Assembly (NCBI RefSeq): GCF_013201935.1
Contig: NZ_CP053833.1
Span: forward strand, 248,001-312,000
Source: Arcobacter cloacae
Lineage (GTDB): Bacteria > Campylobacterota > Campylobacteria > Campylobacterales > Arcobacteraceae
DNA length: 64,000 bases
Reading direction: 5' to 3'
Shown piece by piece: positions 7,728 through 16,401 of this stretch (position 1 is its first letter; each line of letters opens with the position of its first letter). The notes under the pieces were generated by a model. It was not told the DNA's origin. It did not search any database and was given only the letters and a program-made list of their open reading frames with translations. The position numbers and the translations under genes were made by a program.

Positions 7728-8660
7728 ATGAGAGGAAGTGTTTATTATCAAAGTGCAGAACTTTCAAAAGTTGTATTTAAAGAGGGTGCAAAAAAAGAGG
7801 ATAGAATAAATCCAAACCATGAACACTATAACTGTGTTGCTTCTTTTAATACAATGAAAGCATATAGAAATGTTTGGAATAATTTTTTTAACTATTTAAA
7901 AGAACATTTCAAATTAAAAAACTGTGAACTTATAACCGATGAACATGTTAAATATTACTTTGAATATAAAATTGAATATTACGCTTCAAAACAATATGCT
8001 GAAAAAATCTCTTCAGCTTTAGGTAAATTAGAATTTGCATTAAATAAATACTCAATTGAAAAATATGCTTTTACAAATAAAGAACCAATAAAATATGATT
8101 TTAAAATTAGACAAAATATTTTAGATAATGCAAGAAATCTTAATCTAATTGCAGATAACTATCATAATAGAACATACTCCTATCCAAAAAAGTTAATAAA
8201 AAATCTTCAAAATGAAAATCATAAAATTGCAGCATCAATACAACTTTTTGGAGGAGCAAGAGTTGAAGCAGTAACTTTAATTAAATATGAACAATTAAAA
8301 GGAACTAAAATTGATTCTGTTATAAATGAAGAAGTTGGAATTATTGAAACAAAAGAAAAAGGTGGAAAAGTTGGTGATGTATTAGTTCCTTTGGATATTT
8401 ATAAAAAACTTGAAAATTACCTAATTGAAAATGATAAATTTAAAATCATTTATCAACACTATCTAAATGATTTAAAACAAGCTTCAAAACTATCAAATCA
8501 AAAATATCACTCTAGTCATGGTTTAAGATGGACCTTTGCTCAAAATAGAGTAAGAGATTATCAACAAAAGGCTAATTACTCTTACTATGAAGCTATTCAA
8601 AAAGTTAGTTGGGAGATGAAACATTTTAGGGCTTCCATTACTGAGCATTATCTTTCATAG
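7728..8660 (+). CDS. Tyrosine recombinase / phage-integrase-like protein
   Basis: 310 residues, ATG with AGGA ~6 nt upstream. The N-terminal half is a helical SAM-like core-binding domain (FNTMKAYRNVWNNFFNYLKEH). The C-terminal half has a tyrosine-recombinase pattern: first Arg in LFGGARVEAVTLI, a Lys in TKEKGGKVG, HGLRW as the His-x-x-Arg box, KHFRASITEHYLS with a late His/Trp-position residue and the candidate nucleophile Tyr. It is shorter than a usual island integrase and has no arm-binding domain, resembling the recombinase-like proteins found singly in mobile regions. No attachment site is visible beside it. Site-specific recombinase is likely; its target is unknown. Confidence 0.75.
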   Translation: MRGSVYYQSAELSKVVFKEGAKKEDRINPNHEHYNCVASFNTMKAYRNVWNNFFNYLKEHFKLKNCELITDEHVKYYFEYKIEYYASKQYAEKISSALGKLEFALNKYSIEKYAFTNKEPIKYDFKIRQNILDNARNLNLIADNYHNRTYSYPKKLIKNLQNENHKIAASIQLFGGARVEAVTLIKYEQLKGTKIDSVINEEVGIIETKEKGGKVGDVLVPLDIYKKLENYLIENDKFKIIYQHYLNDLKQASKLSNQKYHSSHGLRWTFAQNRVRDYQQKANYSYYEAIQKVSWEMKHFRASITEHYLS

Positions 8661-8725
8661 GATTAATATAAGTCTAAAAGTATATAAATTATAGTATTAT
8701 AATCCATAAATTTAAAGGATTAAGA

Positions 8726-9940
8726 ATGTATATTCAAAGATTAATTTTAGAAGATATAAAAGAGTATCAAAAGTTTTTTCCCGTTTTACTTATAAGTGGT
8801 GCTAGACAAGTTGGAAAATCAACTTTAGCATTGCATCTAAATATAGACAATTATATAACTTTAGATGATATAAATATGTATGAAATGGCTAAAAATAATC
8901 CTAAAGGATTTATTGAATCATTGTCTAAGCCAGTTGTTATTGATGAAATTCAAAGATTACCCCAACTTCTTATATCTATAAAAGAGTATGTTGATATTGA
9001 TAGAATTAATGGAGAGTTTATTTTAACTGGTTCTGCTTCACTTCAAGGATTTAAAGAGATATCTGATTCACTAGCTGGAAGAATTGGAATAGTTGAACTT
9101 TATCCTTTTTCACTAAAAGAGAAAAATCAAAGCAGTGATAATATAATTGACATTTTTGCCAAAGATTTAAATAAATATCTTTTAACAAAATATGAAGATA
9201 TAAGTATTGAAAAAGATATTATTGATGGTGGTTATCCTGAAATTAGTAAAATTGATAGTTCAAAGAGTAAATATCTTTGGTTTAGCTCTTACATTAGAAC
9301 ATATATAGAATCAGATGCGAAAGAGTTAGCGAATATCAGAAATATGGATAAATTTATAAATATGTATAAACACTGTATGTTTAGAAGTGGAACTGTTTTT
9401 AATAAAAATGATATTCAAACACAAGTAGGTCTTGATGGAAAAACATTTGATAGTTACTTTAGTGTTTTAGAGCATACTTATCAAATCCAAAAACTGCAAC
9501 CATACTTTAATAATCAGCTAAAAAGATTAGCTAAAACTCCAAAGATATTTTCTATCGATACTGGAGTATTATGTCATTTATTACAAATTAATACAGAAGA
9601 TGAATTTAATAAATCACCACTAAAAGGTGAAATACTTGAAACATTTATCTTTAGTGAACTATTAAAAGCAAACTCTTATGCTCAAAGTAGAGCTAATCTG
9701 TATTATTATAGAACAACTGATAAAAAAGAGATTGATTTTATTTTAGAATATTCAAATAAAATTATTGCTCTTGAAATAAAAGCTTCAAAAACAGTAAAAA
9801 AAGATGATTTTAAACATATATACAAGTTAAAAGAAGAGATAAATAAAGCGTTTGACAAAGGAATTGTGCTTTATATGGGAGATACTTTTTTAGAAATTGA
9901 TGAAAATATGTATGCAGTGCCTATTGGATTTTTGAAATAA
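8726..9940 (+). CDS. AAA_14 / DUF4143 family ATPase
   Basis: 404 residues. N-terminal P-loop ATPase: Walker A SGARQVGKST (~residues 25-34), Walker B PVVIDEIQRLP, then FILTGSASLQ with the sensor residue, together typical of AAA_14. The C-terminal part matches DUF4143 in layout and ends with a nuclease-fold-like strand pair KEIDFILEY...IIALEIKAS. AAGGA precedes the ATG. These proteins are common in bacterial and archaeal accessory regions; their role is not well defined (possible DNA-related or toxin-antitoxin-like functions have been suggested). It is convergent with the next operon, sharing a palindromic terminator. Confidence 0.88.
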   Translation: MYIQRLILEDIKEYQKFFPVLLISGARQVGKSTLALHLNIDNYITLDDINMYEMAKNNPKGFIESLSKPVVIDEIQRLPQLLISIKEYVDIDRINGEFILTGSASLQGFKEISDSLAGRIGIVELYPFSLKEKNQSSDNIIDIFAKDLNKYLLTKYEDISIEKDIIDGGYPEISKIDSSKSKYLWFSSYIRTYIESDAKELANIRNMDKFINMYKHCMFRSGTVFNKNDIQTQVGLDGKTFDSYFSVLEHTYQIQKLQPYFNNQLKRLAKTPKIFSIDTGVLCHLLQINTEDEFNKSPLKGEILETFIFSELLKANSYAQSRANLYYYRTTDKKEIDFILEYSNKIIALEIKASKTVKKDDFKHIYKLKEEINKAFDKGIVLYMGDTFLEIDENMYAVPIGFLK

Positions 9941-9968
9941 AGATGAAGGATTAGGCTTCATCTTTATT
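9936..9968. terminator. Shared convergent hairpin
   Basis: Perfect 13-bp stem AATAAAGATGAAG / CTTCATCTTTATT with loop GATTAGG, spanning the stop codons of the genes at 8726 and 9951. No long T tract follows on either strand. Confidence 0.6.
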
Positions 9969-10343
9969 CTGTTTGGTATATTTTGCAGTTTTTCGATTAA
10001 CGATATTTAACAATTTATTATTCTCAATTTCAAGATCTCTAATCTTAGAAATCTCTGTTAGTAAAAAATCAAAAATCTTTTTATAATTTGACTCATTTTT
10101 AACTAAAAACTCCTGTGTATCAATGTATCGTAATGTTAAATTACGACTTATATTTTCAATTTCATCAATCTTTGTTTCTAAATTTTTAAGATTCTTTAGA
10201 ATTTCTTCTTTGTTTTTTAAAGAGTCTTTTCTATCAAGTTTCTTAAAAAAATAGTAACAAATAATAAAAAAGCTAAAGACTAATAAAATAAATAAAGCTA
10301 TAAAAAGCTCGATTAAATCTGTGTAATTAATTACATTAATCAT
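9951..10343 (-). CDS. Small membrane-anchored coiled-coil protein, unknown function
   Basis: 130 residues, unrecognised. One strong transmembrane helix (~10-33, IELFIALFILLVFSFFIICYY) is followed by basic KKLDRKD and a long charged coiled coil to the C-terminus, so it looks like a bitopic protein with a cytoplasmic helical rod. The start has GAGGAG 7 nt upstream. It overlaps the preceding gene by 8 bp, the last of four overlapping genes transcribed leftward from the control region near 11.7 kb. Such small anchored coiled coils occur in mobile-element operons, but no function can be assigned. Confidence 0.65.
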   Translation of the reverse strand: MINVINYTDLIELFIALFILLVFSFFIICYYFFKKLDRKDSLKNKEEILKNLKNLETKIDEIENISRNLTLRYIDTQEFLVKNESNYKKIFDFLLTEISKIRDLEIENNKLLNIVNRKTAKYTKQNKDEA

Positions 10344-10854
10344 TTATTTTCTCCTCATTTTTTTTAAAAATTGAAGGATATTTCTCTACTATTTGTCTGA
10401 TATATGCGTGAGAAATACTTGTTTTATATTGGTCTTTGATAAAAAGTGATATTTCACGATAGCTTTTATTTTCAAAAATTAGACCACAAATCATTGATGA
10501 TTTATCTAACAAAAAATTCTCTTTTTTAGAGGTTTTTTTTAAAGAAGTTGATGATTTTATTAAAAAATTTCCATATTTTTTTATTTCAGAAGTAGACATT
10601 GTTTTATTCTTTTTCATGGCTTTTTGACGTAAATTATAAAAAATCTGAATAGCATTATAAAATGCAGCTAACTCAAGTGCTGAAAAATTAGCACTTGGGT
10701 TTTCATTTTTTAATCTGAAAAACTCATTTCGTTTTTCAGTAAATATATCAATTTTTACTTCTAAATTCTGATTTCTAAAGAAATAATCTAGTTTTTTTAG
10801 AGTCAAAACTGAAATATTAGTATAAAGTAAAATCTTATCATTTGACATTTTCAT
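10336..10854 (-). CDS. Unknown protein with C-terminal helix-turn-helix-like region
   Basis: About 172 residues, unrecognised. The start is uncertain: TTG 10860, GTG 10857, ATG 10854 and ATG 10848 are all in frame inside the end of the upstream gene; I chose the first ATG. The middle is basic and helical (ALELAAFYNAIQIFYNLRQKAMKKNKT). The last ~60 residues (ENKSYREISLFIKDQYKTSISHAYIRQIVEKYP) read like a helix-turn-helix that recognises DNA, as in small mobilisation or partition accessory proteins. Coupled to its neighbours by overlaps on both sides. Confidence 0.65.
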   Translation of the reverse strand: MKMSNDKILLYTNISVLTLKKLDYFFRNQNLEVKIDIFTEKRNEFFRLKNENPSANFSALELAAFYNAIQIFYNLRQKAMKKNKTMSTSEIKKYGNFLIKSSTSLKKTSKKENFLLDKSSMICGLIFENKSYREISLFIKDQYKTSISHAYIRQIVEKYPSIFKKNEEKIND

Positions 10855-11485
10855 CACCAAAAATATCTTTATATATCATGCTTTTTTTAATTTCAAAATT
10901 ATTAAATGTTTTATATTTTCTACCTTTGGGATAATTAAGTACATTCTTAAAATTGTGATAATTACTTTTTACCAGAGACAAAAACTTAATTAGAATTTCA
11001 TTATTATTCTCTAATAATTTTTTGATTTCTTCAAAATCTAAAGCTAATCCATCGAAATTAAGGATATATAAATCTTCATTTGTATATCTGTAAAGTGAGT
11101 ATTTTGTCGAAAATTTTTTGTGTAAGTTAAAGTAAATAAGTTTTTTCTTTCCAAGACTTGAAAATAAGTTTATTTCGTAATCTATTTTATTATTAATGAA
11201 TGATTGTATGATATGATTGTGAAAACTATTTATTTGATTCTTTAGAAAATTAACAAAAGATATAGAAATAATATTATAATCAATCAATAAATAAGTACTG
11301 ATTCCAAGTTTATTTTTTTGCAAAAATATAAAATCAAATTCTCTATTTGATTCTTGATGCAAATTATTACAAGTTCTTATTAACTCTGAGATAAATCTAA
11401 TCGTAAAAGCTTTATCTCTAAAAAAATAATCAAAATTTGGAGTAAATTTTGATTCACAAAATTCTTCAATTATTTTTCCATCCAT
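10838..11485 (-). CDS. Unknown protein of the island operon
   Basis: 215 residues, unrecognised. It has the best ribosome site in the operon, AGGAGG 7 nt before ATG. Rich in Phe, Asn, Lys and Ile, no signal peptide or membrane helix, alternating strand and helix stretches (EFDFIFLQKNKLGISTYLLIDY). The C-terminal KYKTFNNFEIKKSMIYKDIFG is basic. It overlaps the gene before by 16 bp and the gene after by about 17 bp. Its place second in the operon after a small DNA-binding protein fits an element-specific function; nothing more specific can be said. Confidence 0.65.
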   Translation of the reverse strand: MDGKIIEEFCESKFTPNFDYFFRDKAFTIRFISELIRTCNNLHQESNREFDFIFLQKNKLGISTYLLIDYNIISISFVNFLKNQINSFHNHIIQSFINNKIDYEINLFSSLGKKKLIYFNLHKKFSTKYSLYRYTNEDLYILNFDGLALDFEEIKKLLENNNEILIKFLSLVKSNYHNFKNVLNYPKGRKYKTFNNFEIKKSMIYKDIFGDENVK

Positions 11486-11670
11486 TTTTTTACCTCCTCG
11501 ATTTTAAACATTCTCTTTTTCCCATTTTTTGAATGAATTTTTGGGATTAATCCAATTTCTTCAGCTTTTTCATCCCCAATTTTTGCAAGGATTTTTGAAA
11601 CTTTTGAATAACTATATCTGCCATCTATATCTAAGACTTCTTTAAGACCTATTTTGTCTTTATGTATCAT
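11470..11670 (-). CDS. Small DNA-binding protein, excisionase/MerR-like
   Basis: 66 residues starting at ATG 11670, chosen because AAAGGA lies 8 nt upstream; the frame extends to 11706 without a ribosome site. It reads as a winged or MerR-type helix-turn-helix: KIGLKEVLDIDGRYSYSKVSKILAKIG, then KNGKKRMFKIEEVKKWMEK, the pattern of HTH_17/excisionase-like proteins whose end recognises the 'FK.EEV..W' motif. First gene of a four-gene operon facing a region with four AAGTTTTGCA-type sites, which it could bind as repressor or directionality factor (inference). Confidence 0.6.
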   Translation of the reverse strand: MIHKDKIGLKEVLDIDGRYSYSKVSKILAKIGDEKAEEIGLIPKIHSKNGKKRMFKIEEVKKWMEK

Positions 11671-11701
11671 AATTAGAGTCCTTTCTATTGAAAAATTGTT
11701 T

Positions 11702-12038
11702 TGCAAAACTTATGAAATTTTATATGAATGTTTGCATCTTGTAAAATGCAAAACTTTTAATCCTTTTTTCAAGTTTTGCATTTGACTTTTATAAATTTTT
11801 ATGTTACGGGTGAGCTGATAATTCCCATAATATAATTCTATACATGTATTTTATGAATCTTATTGCATTTTTTTTGTTTTAATTTTCTAAAACTTTTTAT
11901 GCAACAAATACAATTAACACATTAGGGTATATAATATTCTAATTTATGATAGCTGGATTTAATTTTTAAGTATGTTTTTAGATCATAAAAGATACTTTTA
12001 TTAAGTTTTGCATTTGATTTTTTTCAATTTTTATGTTA
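11702..12038. promoter_or_regulatory. Divergent control region with four AAGTTTTGCA sites
   Basis: The ~400 bp between the leftward operon and the rightward gene at 12070 hold the motif AAGTTTTGCA four times: inverted at 11702-11711 and 11746-11756, forward at 11771-11781 and 12003-12013. The middle two form a perfect 11-bp inverted repeat (ATGCAAAACTT / AAGTTTTGCAT, 14-bp spacer). A longer direct repeat starting at the last two sites (11771-11806 and 12003-12038) matches at 33 of 36 positions. This fits operators at both promoters; replication iterons are an alternative. Confidence 0.55.
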
Positions 12039-12069
12039 GAAATTTGTAAAAATAAATTAGGGGCGAAAC

Positions 12070-13107
12070 ATGGAATATGATGCACTTTATAAAAATAATG
12101 CATATGCTAAATATTTAGAAAACAAAATTTCAAATGAGGAAATAATTGAAAAATATAATTTAGATGATGCAAATATTTCATTATTAAATGAATATGTAAG
12201 TCTTAAATTGAAAATTGCATATTTTAACTTACTAAATTTACAGTTGGAGATTGATAAGTTAAAAAAAGAAAGGGAGTTTAGTGATTATAACAGATATTTT
12301 TTTACTAATTTTGAAATATTAAAAATATATTTTGATACATTATCTGATATAAATTTATCTGAGAAATATTTTATTACTAGTGATTTTAATGCACTCCAAG
12401 ATACAAGTTTACTGAATTTAGGTTTTTTACAACAATATTCAGAAACTCATAGAGAGCACATTAAAAAGTTCTTTGTTAGAGACAATAAGCAAGTAGATAA
12501 AAATGATATTTTAGATAATAGTATTTATTTCATAAAAGAATATGTATTAAATAATAAAATTAAATCATCAATTAATGAAAAACTAAGATATAAACTTGTG
12601 GAAGATCCAATACTTTTTAATGATGATTTTAGAGATTTAATTTTTCAAAAATTAGAGAGTTTAGAAATAGATTATATAAATAATGATCTGAAAAGATTTA
12701 CTTTTTTAGAGTATATTGTATTATTGCCACTCTATTTACTTGATATAAAAAAAGATATATCTAAATTTGATTGTATACTCAATTCAATTAATTCATATAA
12801 TATAAATAATAATTCTAAATTTAAATTATTAGAGAATGATATAGAAATACTAAAAGGATTAGGAGAGAATCAATTACTTGCGTATTGTGCTAGTTTAATT
12901 TCTAAAGTATTTTATCTTGAATATAAGGAATTACGAGAATTATATCTTTCTTTTTACTCAGCATCTTGCTTTTCTGATTCTTATTCTAGTAGTTTTTCTA
13001 AAAATACAAATTTTTTAAAAAAGGAAAAACTATTTTTTGAAGTTGATGATTCCAAACATGAAATTAATATTCTTTTTCCATTGTTTCATATATTTTTCGA
13101 TAAATGA
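12070..13107 (+). CDS. Unknown protein, divergent from the island operon
   Basis: 345 residues, unrecognised. ATG preceded by AGGGG at ~6 nt. Predicted as largely helical and cytoplasmic, rich in Asn, Tyr, Leu and Lys, with a helix-turn-helix-like opening (LENKISNEEIIEKYNLDD) and a coiled coil near residues 60-85 (LNLQLEIDKLKKEREF). The Ser-rich patch near residue 310 (SASCFSDSYSSSFSKN) looks disordered. It sits between the AAGTTTTGCA control region and the island integrase, so it belongs to the mobile element. No catalytic motif is visible. Confidence 0.65.
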   Translation: MEYDALYKNNAYAKYLENKISNEEIIEKYNLDDANISLLNEYVSLKLKIAYFNLLNLQLEIDKLKKEREFSDYNRYFFTNFEILKIYFDTLSDINLSEKYFITSDFNALQDTSLLNLGFLQQYSETHREHIKKFFVRDNKQVDKNDILDNSIYFIKEYVLNNKIKSSINEKLRYKLVEDPILFNDDFRDLIFQKLESLEIDYINNDLKRFTFLEYIVLLPLYLLDIKKDISKFDCILNSINSYNINNNSKFKLLENDIEILKGLGENQLLAYCASLISKVFYLEYKELRELYLSFYSASCFSDSYSSSFSKNTNFLKKEKLFFEVDDSKHEINILFPLFHIFFDK

Positions 13108-13164
13108 ATATGTTTTTAGCAAAAAAAGCAATTATATATCATTAGTTTAAAGATCAATATTGTT

Positions 13165-14313
13165 TTAGATTATTAAATTTTCAGTAATCTCATGTCTAAT
13201 ATTTGGTATTAAATGAGCATATCTCATAGTCATTTCAATATTTCTATGACCAAGTTGTTCTTTTATTTGTAAAATATCCAGTCCTGCTTCTGCAAGCCAA
13301 CTTGCATGAGTATGGCGAAGAGAATGAGCAGTAATTTTATATTTTGAGGTTTGAGATTTATTTCCTGGTATTACTTTTTCAACAGCATTTTTAAAATAAT
13401 CAGGCATTCTTAAAATTGTTCCACCAGCACTATTATTGATTACATTATTATTCGTTTTATTATCATAGAGTGTTTTTAAAGTTTCAAGTAAAATACTATT
13501 TATTGCAATATACCTTTCGTTTCCATCTTTAGTTTTTTTGAAGTAAATAGTATTTGTATTAAAGTTTACATCATCCCATCTAAGTGCTGTGTTTTCCTTA
13601 GATTTATTCTTTTTTGATGCAGCACCAGTAACTTCACTAAATCTTGCCCCTGTGAAAAGTAAAATTACAGTTAGATGATAAGTTAACTCATGAGTAGATT
13701 TTAATATTTCAAGAAGTTTTTTTGCTTGTTCTTTTGATAAAAAAGATACCCTTTTGTTATCAATAGAAGGCATCTTAACTTTTCCATTAGCTAATGGATT
13801 TACATAATTATTTAAAATATCATGTTTAATAGCATAATTTATAATAGTTCTAATAAGTGTTAATTGATGTTTTACAGTTTGAGCTTCTAATGGTTTATTA
13901 AAAAGTGTTTGTTTAAAATTTTCAAAATCTAAGGATTTAAGATTTTTCACATTTTTATTTCCAAAAATTGGTTTTATATGTTTATTATAATTTAATTCGT
14001 CCATAAAATATGATTTCTTATTTACTTTGGCATATTTTAGAAATTCTTCCCAGATATCATTTAATTTAATTTTAGAACTCTTTCCAGTTTTAATAGTAGG
14101 TAATTCTTCATGTTGTAATTTATATTTTATTTCAATTAATTTTGAATATGCATCTTTAATTGTGAAATCATTAATTTTTGTCTTTTTACCTACTTGTAAT
14201 TTTACAGGTCTCCCATTTTCATCTCTATAATTTACATAGTAAGATACATCTCCATTTTTTAACTTATTAGTCCACACTCCTTCATATTTTCCACCTACAG
14301 GTTCCAAAGCCAT
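13165..14313 (-). CDS. int: Island integrase, tyrosine recombinase
   Basis: 382 residues, ATG preceded by AAGGA. Domains: N-terminal arm-binding-like segment (~1-75), core-binding domain (~85-170), and catalytic domain with LFTGARFSEV (Arg), a Lys in the following hairpin, AHSLRHTHASWL (His-x-x-Arg), LGHRNIEMTMRYAHL (His and nucleophile Tyr). All catalytic residues seem present. The gene faces away from a tRNA-Leu 3' fragment 210 bp upstream of its start, the usual position of an integrase beside its attachment site. Repeats of TTTTTACTACA lie between and may be arm sites. It probably inserted the island that fills at least the left part of the window. Confidence 0.93.
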   Translation of the reverse strand: MALEPVGGKYEGVWTNKLKNGDVSYYVNYRDENGRPVKLQVGKKTKINDFTIKDAYSKLIEIKYKLQHEELPTIKTGKSSKIKLNDIWEEFLKYAKVNKKSYFMDELNYNKHIKPIFGNKNVKNLKSLDFENFKQTLFNKPLEAQTVKHQLTLIRTIINYAIKHDILNNYVNPLANGKVKMPSIDNKRVSFLSKEQAKKLLEILKSTHELTYHLTVILLFTGARFSEVTGAASKKNKSKENTALRWDDVNFNTNTIYFKKTKDGNERYIAINSILLETLKTLYDNKTNNNVINNSAGGTILRMPDYFKNAVEKVIPGNKSQTSKYKITAHSLRHTHASWLAEAGLDILQIKEQLGHRNIEMTMRYAHLIPNIRHEITENLII

Positions 14314-14377
14314 ATCTAATTTTCCTTCTAATTATTTGTTTTAGTATAACTAAAATAATATTTCATTTATATAATAT

Positions 14378-14457
14378 TTTTTACTACAGTTTTTACTACA
14401 AAATATGAAAAATAAAGAAAAATATAGAAAATAAATGAAAAATACTTTTTGACTACA
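14378..14457 (+). repeat. Candidate integrase arm sites
   Basis: TTTTTACTACA occurs exactly at 14378-14388 and 14390-14400, with a variant TTTTTGACTACA at 14446-14457, all between the integrase start and the tRNA-Leu fragment. Short repeated sites beside a crossover core are typical of integrase arm binding. Confidence 0.4.
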
Positions 14458-14525
14458 ATGCCTATTAAATCGATGTTTTGAAAGATATTGAAAAGGAATG
14501 AAACTTATTGAAAATGGTTTAGAAT

Positions 14526-14581
14526 AGACTTAGGATCTGGTGCCTCACGGTGTGGAAGTTCGAGTCTTCTCATCCGCACCA
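14526..14581 (+). other. 3' fragment of tRNA-Leu(UAG): putative island attachment site (attR)
   Basis: From AGACTTAGGATCTGG onward the sequence is the 3' part of a tRNA-Leu: anticodon loop CTTAGGA (anticodon UAG), long variable arm TGCCTCACGGTGT, T arm GGAAG-TTCGAGT-CTTCT, acceptor strand CATCCGC, A, CCA. The bases before it do not form the D arm, 5' acceptor strand or 5' anticodon stem, so the gene is not complete. The break in the anticodon loop is a known crossover point for tyrosine integrases. Confidence 0.8.
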
Positions 14582-14590
14582 CCATATGAA

Positions 14591-14667
14591 GCGGGAGTAG
14601 CTCAGTTGGCTAGAGCTTCTGCCTTCCAAGCAGACTGTCGCGAGTTCGAGTCTCGTCTCCCGCTCCA
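14591..14667 (+). tRNA. tRNA-Gly(UCC)
   Basis: 77 nt including encoded CCA. Acceptor GCGGGAG pairs with CTCCCGC; anticodon stem TCTGC/GCAGA with loop CTTCCAA gives anticodon UCC; T loop TTCGAGT. Identical to the copy at 14818. Confidence 0.96.
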
Positions 14668-14674
14668 TTTTTAT

Positions 14675-14721
14675 AAAGCCTTATATAAGAAGTAATTAAC
14701 TTTTTGTGTAAGGCTTTTTTT
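14675..14721 (+). terminator. Possible terminator between tRNA genes
   Basis: AAAGCCTTA (14675-14683) pairs with TAAGGCTTT (14709-14717), followed by a T run. The 25-nt loop is long, so it may be a weak terminator or a processing hairpin. Confidence 0.4.
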
Positions 14722-14736
14722 AACCTTATTTTTAAT

Positions 14737-14813
<77 letters not shown>

Positions 14814-14817
14814 CTAA

Positions 14818-14894
14818 GCGGGAGTAGCTCAGTTGGCTAGAGCTTCTGCCTTCCAAGCAGACTGTCGCGAGTTCGAGTCTCGTCTCCCGCTCCA
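14818..14894 (+). tRNA. tRNA-Gly(UCC), second copy
   Basis: Base-for-base the same as the tRNA-Gly at 14591-14667, including CCA. It follows tRNA-Arg after 4 nt, so both are probably cut from one transcript. The 164 bp after it hold only the terminator of the oad operon. Confidence 0.96.
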
Positions 14895-15004
14895 CTTTAA
14901 ACTTTTAAACACAAACTTTACTTTAATATCATTTTAATAGCAGAACTTTTATTTAATAATTCTAGATAATTTATAATCATTTTTAAGATTTTAAGAGCAT
15001 AAAA

Positions 15005-15036
15005 AAAGCTCTTATAACTTGAGTTATAAGAGCTTT
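15005..15036 (-). terminator. Terminator of the oad operon
   Basis: Perfect 15-bp stem AAAGCTCTTATAACT / AGTTATAAGAGCTTT. On the minus strand it is followed by seven T residues, a strong intrinsic terminator just after oadB. It may also stop transcripts from the tRNA genes. Confidence 0.85.
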
Positions 15037-15058
15037 AAAAGTATATTCGAATATATAT

Positions 15059-16381
15059 TTATTTAAATATCGATAAAAGAACACCAGCAGCTACTGCTGA
15101 ACCAATAACACCAGCAACATTAGGACCCATCGCATGCATTAATAATACATTCGATTTATCATAAAGTTGACCTTCTTTACTAACAACCCTTGCTGCCATT
15201 GGTACAGCTGATACTCCGGCTGCTCCAATCAAAGGATTTATCTGATTATCTTTTGAACTAACTAAATTCATTAATTTAGCCATTATAACACCCATAGCTG
15301 TTCCCGCTGCAAATGCTAAAAGACCTATTGCCATAATTCCCATTGTCTCTGCTACTAGGAACTCTTCTGCTGCTAGTTTTGAACCAACACCTAATCCTAA
15401 GAAGATAGTCACAATATTAATTAATGCATTTTGCATTGTATCAGAAAGTCTATCAATAACTCCTGATTCTTTTGCAAAATTTCCAAAACAAAATGCTCCA
15501 ATTAATGGTGCAGCATCTGGTAAAATTAACAATGTTAAGCATAAAACAACTATTGGAAATACAATTTTCTCTATTTTTGACACTTTTCTTAATGTCGACA
15601 TTTTTATTTTTCTCTCATTAACTGTTGTTAATGCTCTCATAATTGGAGGTTGAATTACAGGTACTAATGCCATATATGAATATGCAGCAACTGCTATTGC
15701 TCCGAGTAATTCAGGTGCTAATGCTGAAGCTATAAAAATAGATGTTGGTCCATCAGCTCCTCCAATAATAGAAATAGCTGCAGCTTGTTCTAGTGTAAAA
15801 TTAATTCCTGGAACATATTGTGATAATACAACAGCACCTACAAGTGAACCAAAAATACCAAATTGTGCAGCTCCACCTAAAAGGGCTGTTTTTGGATTAG
15901 CCAATAATGGACCAAAGTCTGTCATAGCTCCAACACCCATAAATATTAGAAGTGGGAAAAATTGATTTGTAATACCCATATTATAAATAATTCCCAACAT
16001 CCCATCAGGTCCTGCCATATTTGCTATTGGAATATTTGCTAATAATCCACCAAATCCAATTGGAATTAAAAGTAATGGTTCAAATCCTTTTTTAATTGCT
16101 AAATAAAACAGTAAAAAACAGATTAAAATCATTATAATTCTTCCATAACCTTGAGCAAACAAACTCATATCTTTCCCATGAGCATCTTTTACTCCCTCTT
16201 TTGGTTCAAATAGTGCTTTTATACCTGTAGTTGCATAAAAAGTTTGAACTAACTCACCCATTGTTTTTGAGTGATATGGTTCTTTCTCTTGTTGTTCTAC
16301 TACAACTGTATTTGAAGCTAAGCTATTTGAAGAAAAGATTGTAAAGCAAAGAAAAAAAGCTATAAAAATATTTTTTATCAT
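15059..16381 (-). CDS. oadB: Oxaloacetate decarboxylase, Na+-pumping, beta subunit
   Basis: 440 residues. Membrane subunit that decarboxylates carboxybiotin and couples this to Na+ export. The N-terminus is a signal-peptide-like helix ([21 protein letters not shown]) followed by a soluble stretch that many OadB proteins lack. Then come about ten membrane helices with family motifs: [45 protein letters not shown]. It is last in the order gamma-alpha-beta, 20 bp after oadA, and is followed by a strong terminator. In this group of bacteria the complex probably works between oxaloacetate and pyruvate pools or in organic-acid use (inference). Confidence 0.95.
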   Translation of the reverse strand: MIKNIFIAFFLCFTIFSSNSLASNTVVVEQQEKEPYHSKTMGELVQTFYATTGIKALFEPKEGVKDAHGKDMSLFAQGYGRIIMILICFLLFYLAIKKGFEPLLLIPIGFGGLLANIPIANMAGPDGMLGIIYNMGITNQFFPLLIFMGVGAMTDFGPLLANPKTALLGGAAQFGIFGSLVGAVVLSQYVPGINFTLEQAAAISIIGGADGPTSIFIASALAPELLGAIAVAAYSYMALVPVIQPPIMRALTTVNERKIKMSTLRKVSKIEKIVFPIVVLCLTLLILPDAAPLIGAFCFGNFAKESGVIDRLSDTMQNALINIVTIFLGLGVGSKLAAEEFLVAETMGIMAIGLLAFAAGTAMGVIMAKLMNLVSSKDNQINPLIGAAGVSAVPMAARVVSKEGQLYDKSNVLLMHAMGPNVAGVIGSAVAAGVLLSIFK

Positions 16382-16401
16382 TTACGACCTTTTAATAAAC
16401 A

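Noticed and set aside
14500-14581. A complete tRNA-Leu gene
   Set aside because: No D arm, 5' acceptor strand or 5' anticodon stem is present upstream of the anticodon loop; only the 3' part exists.
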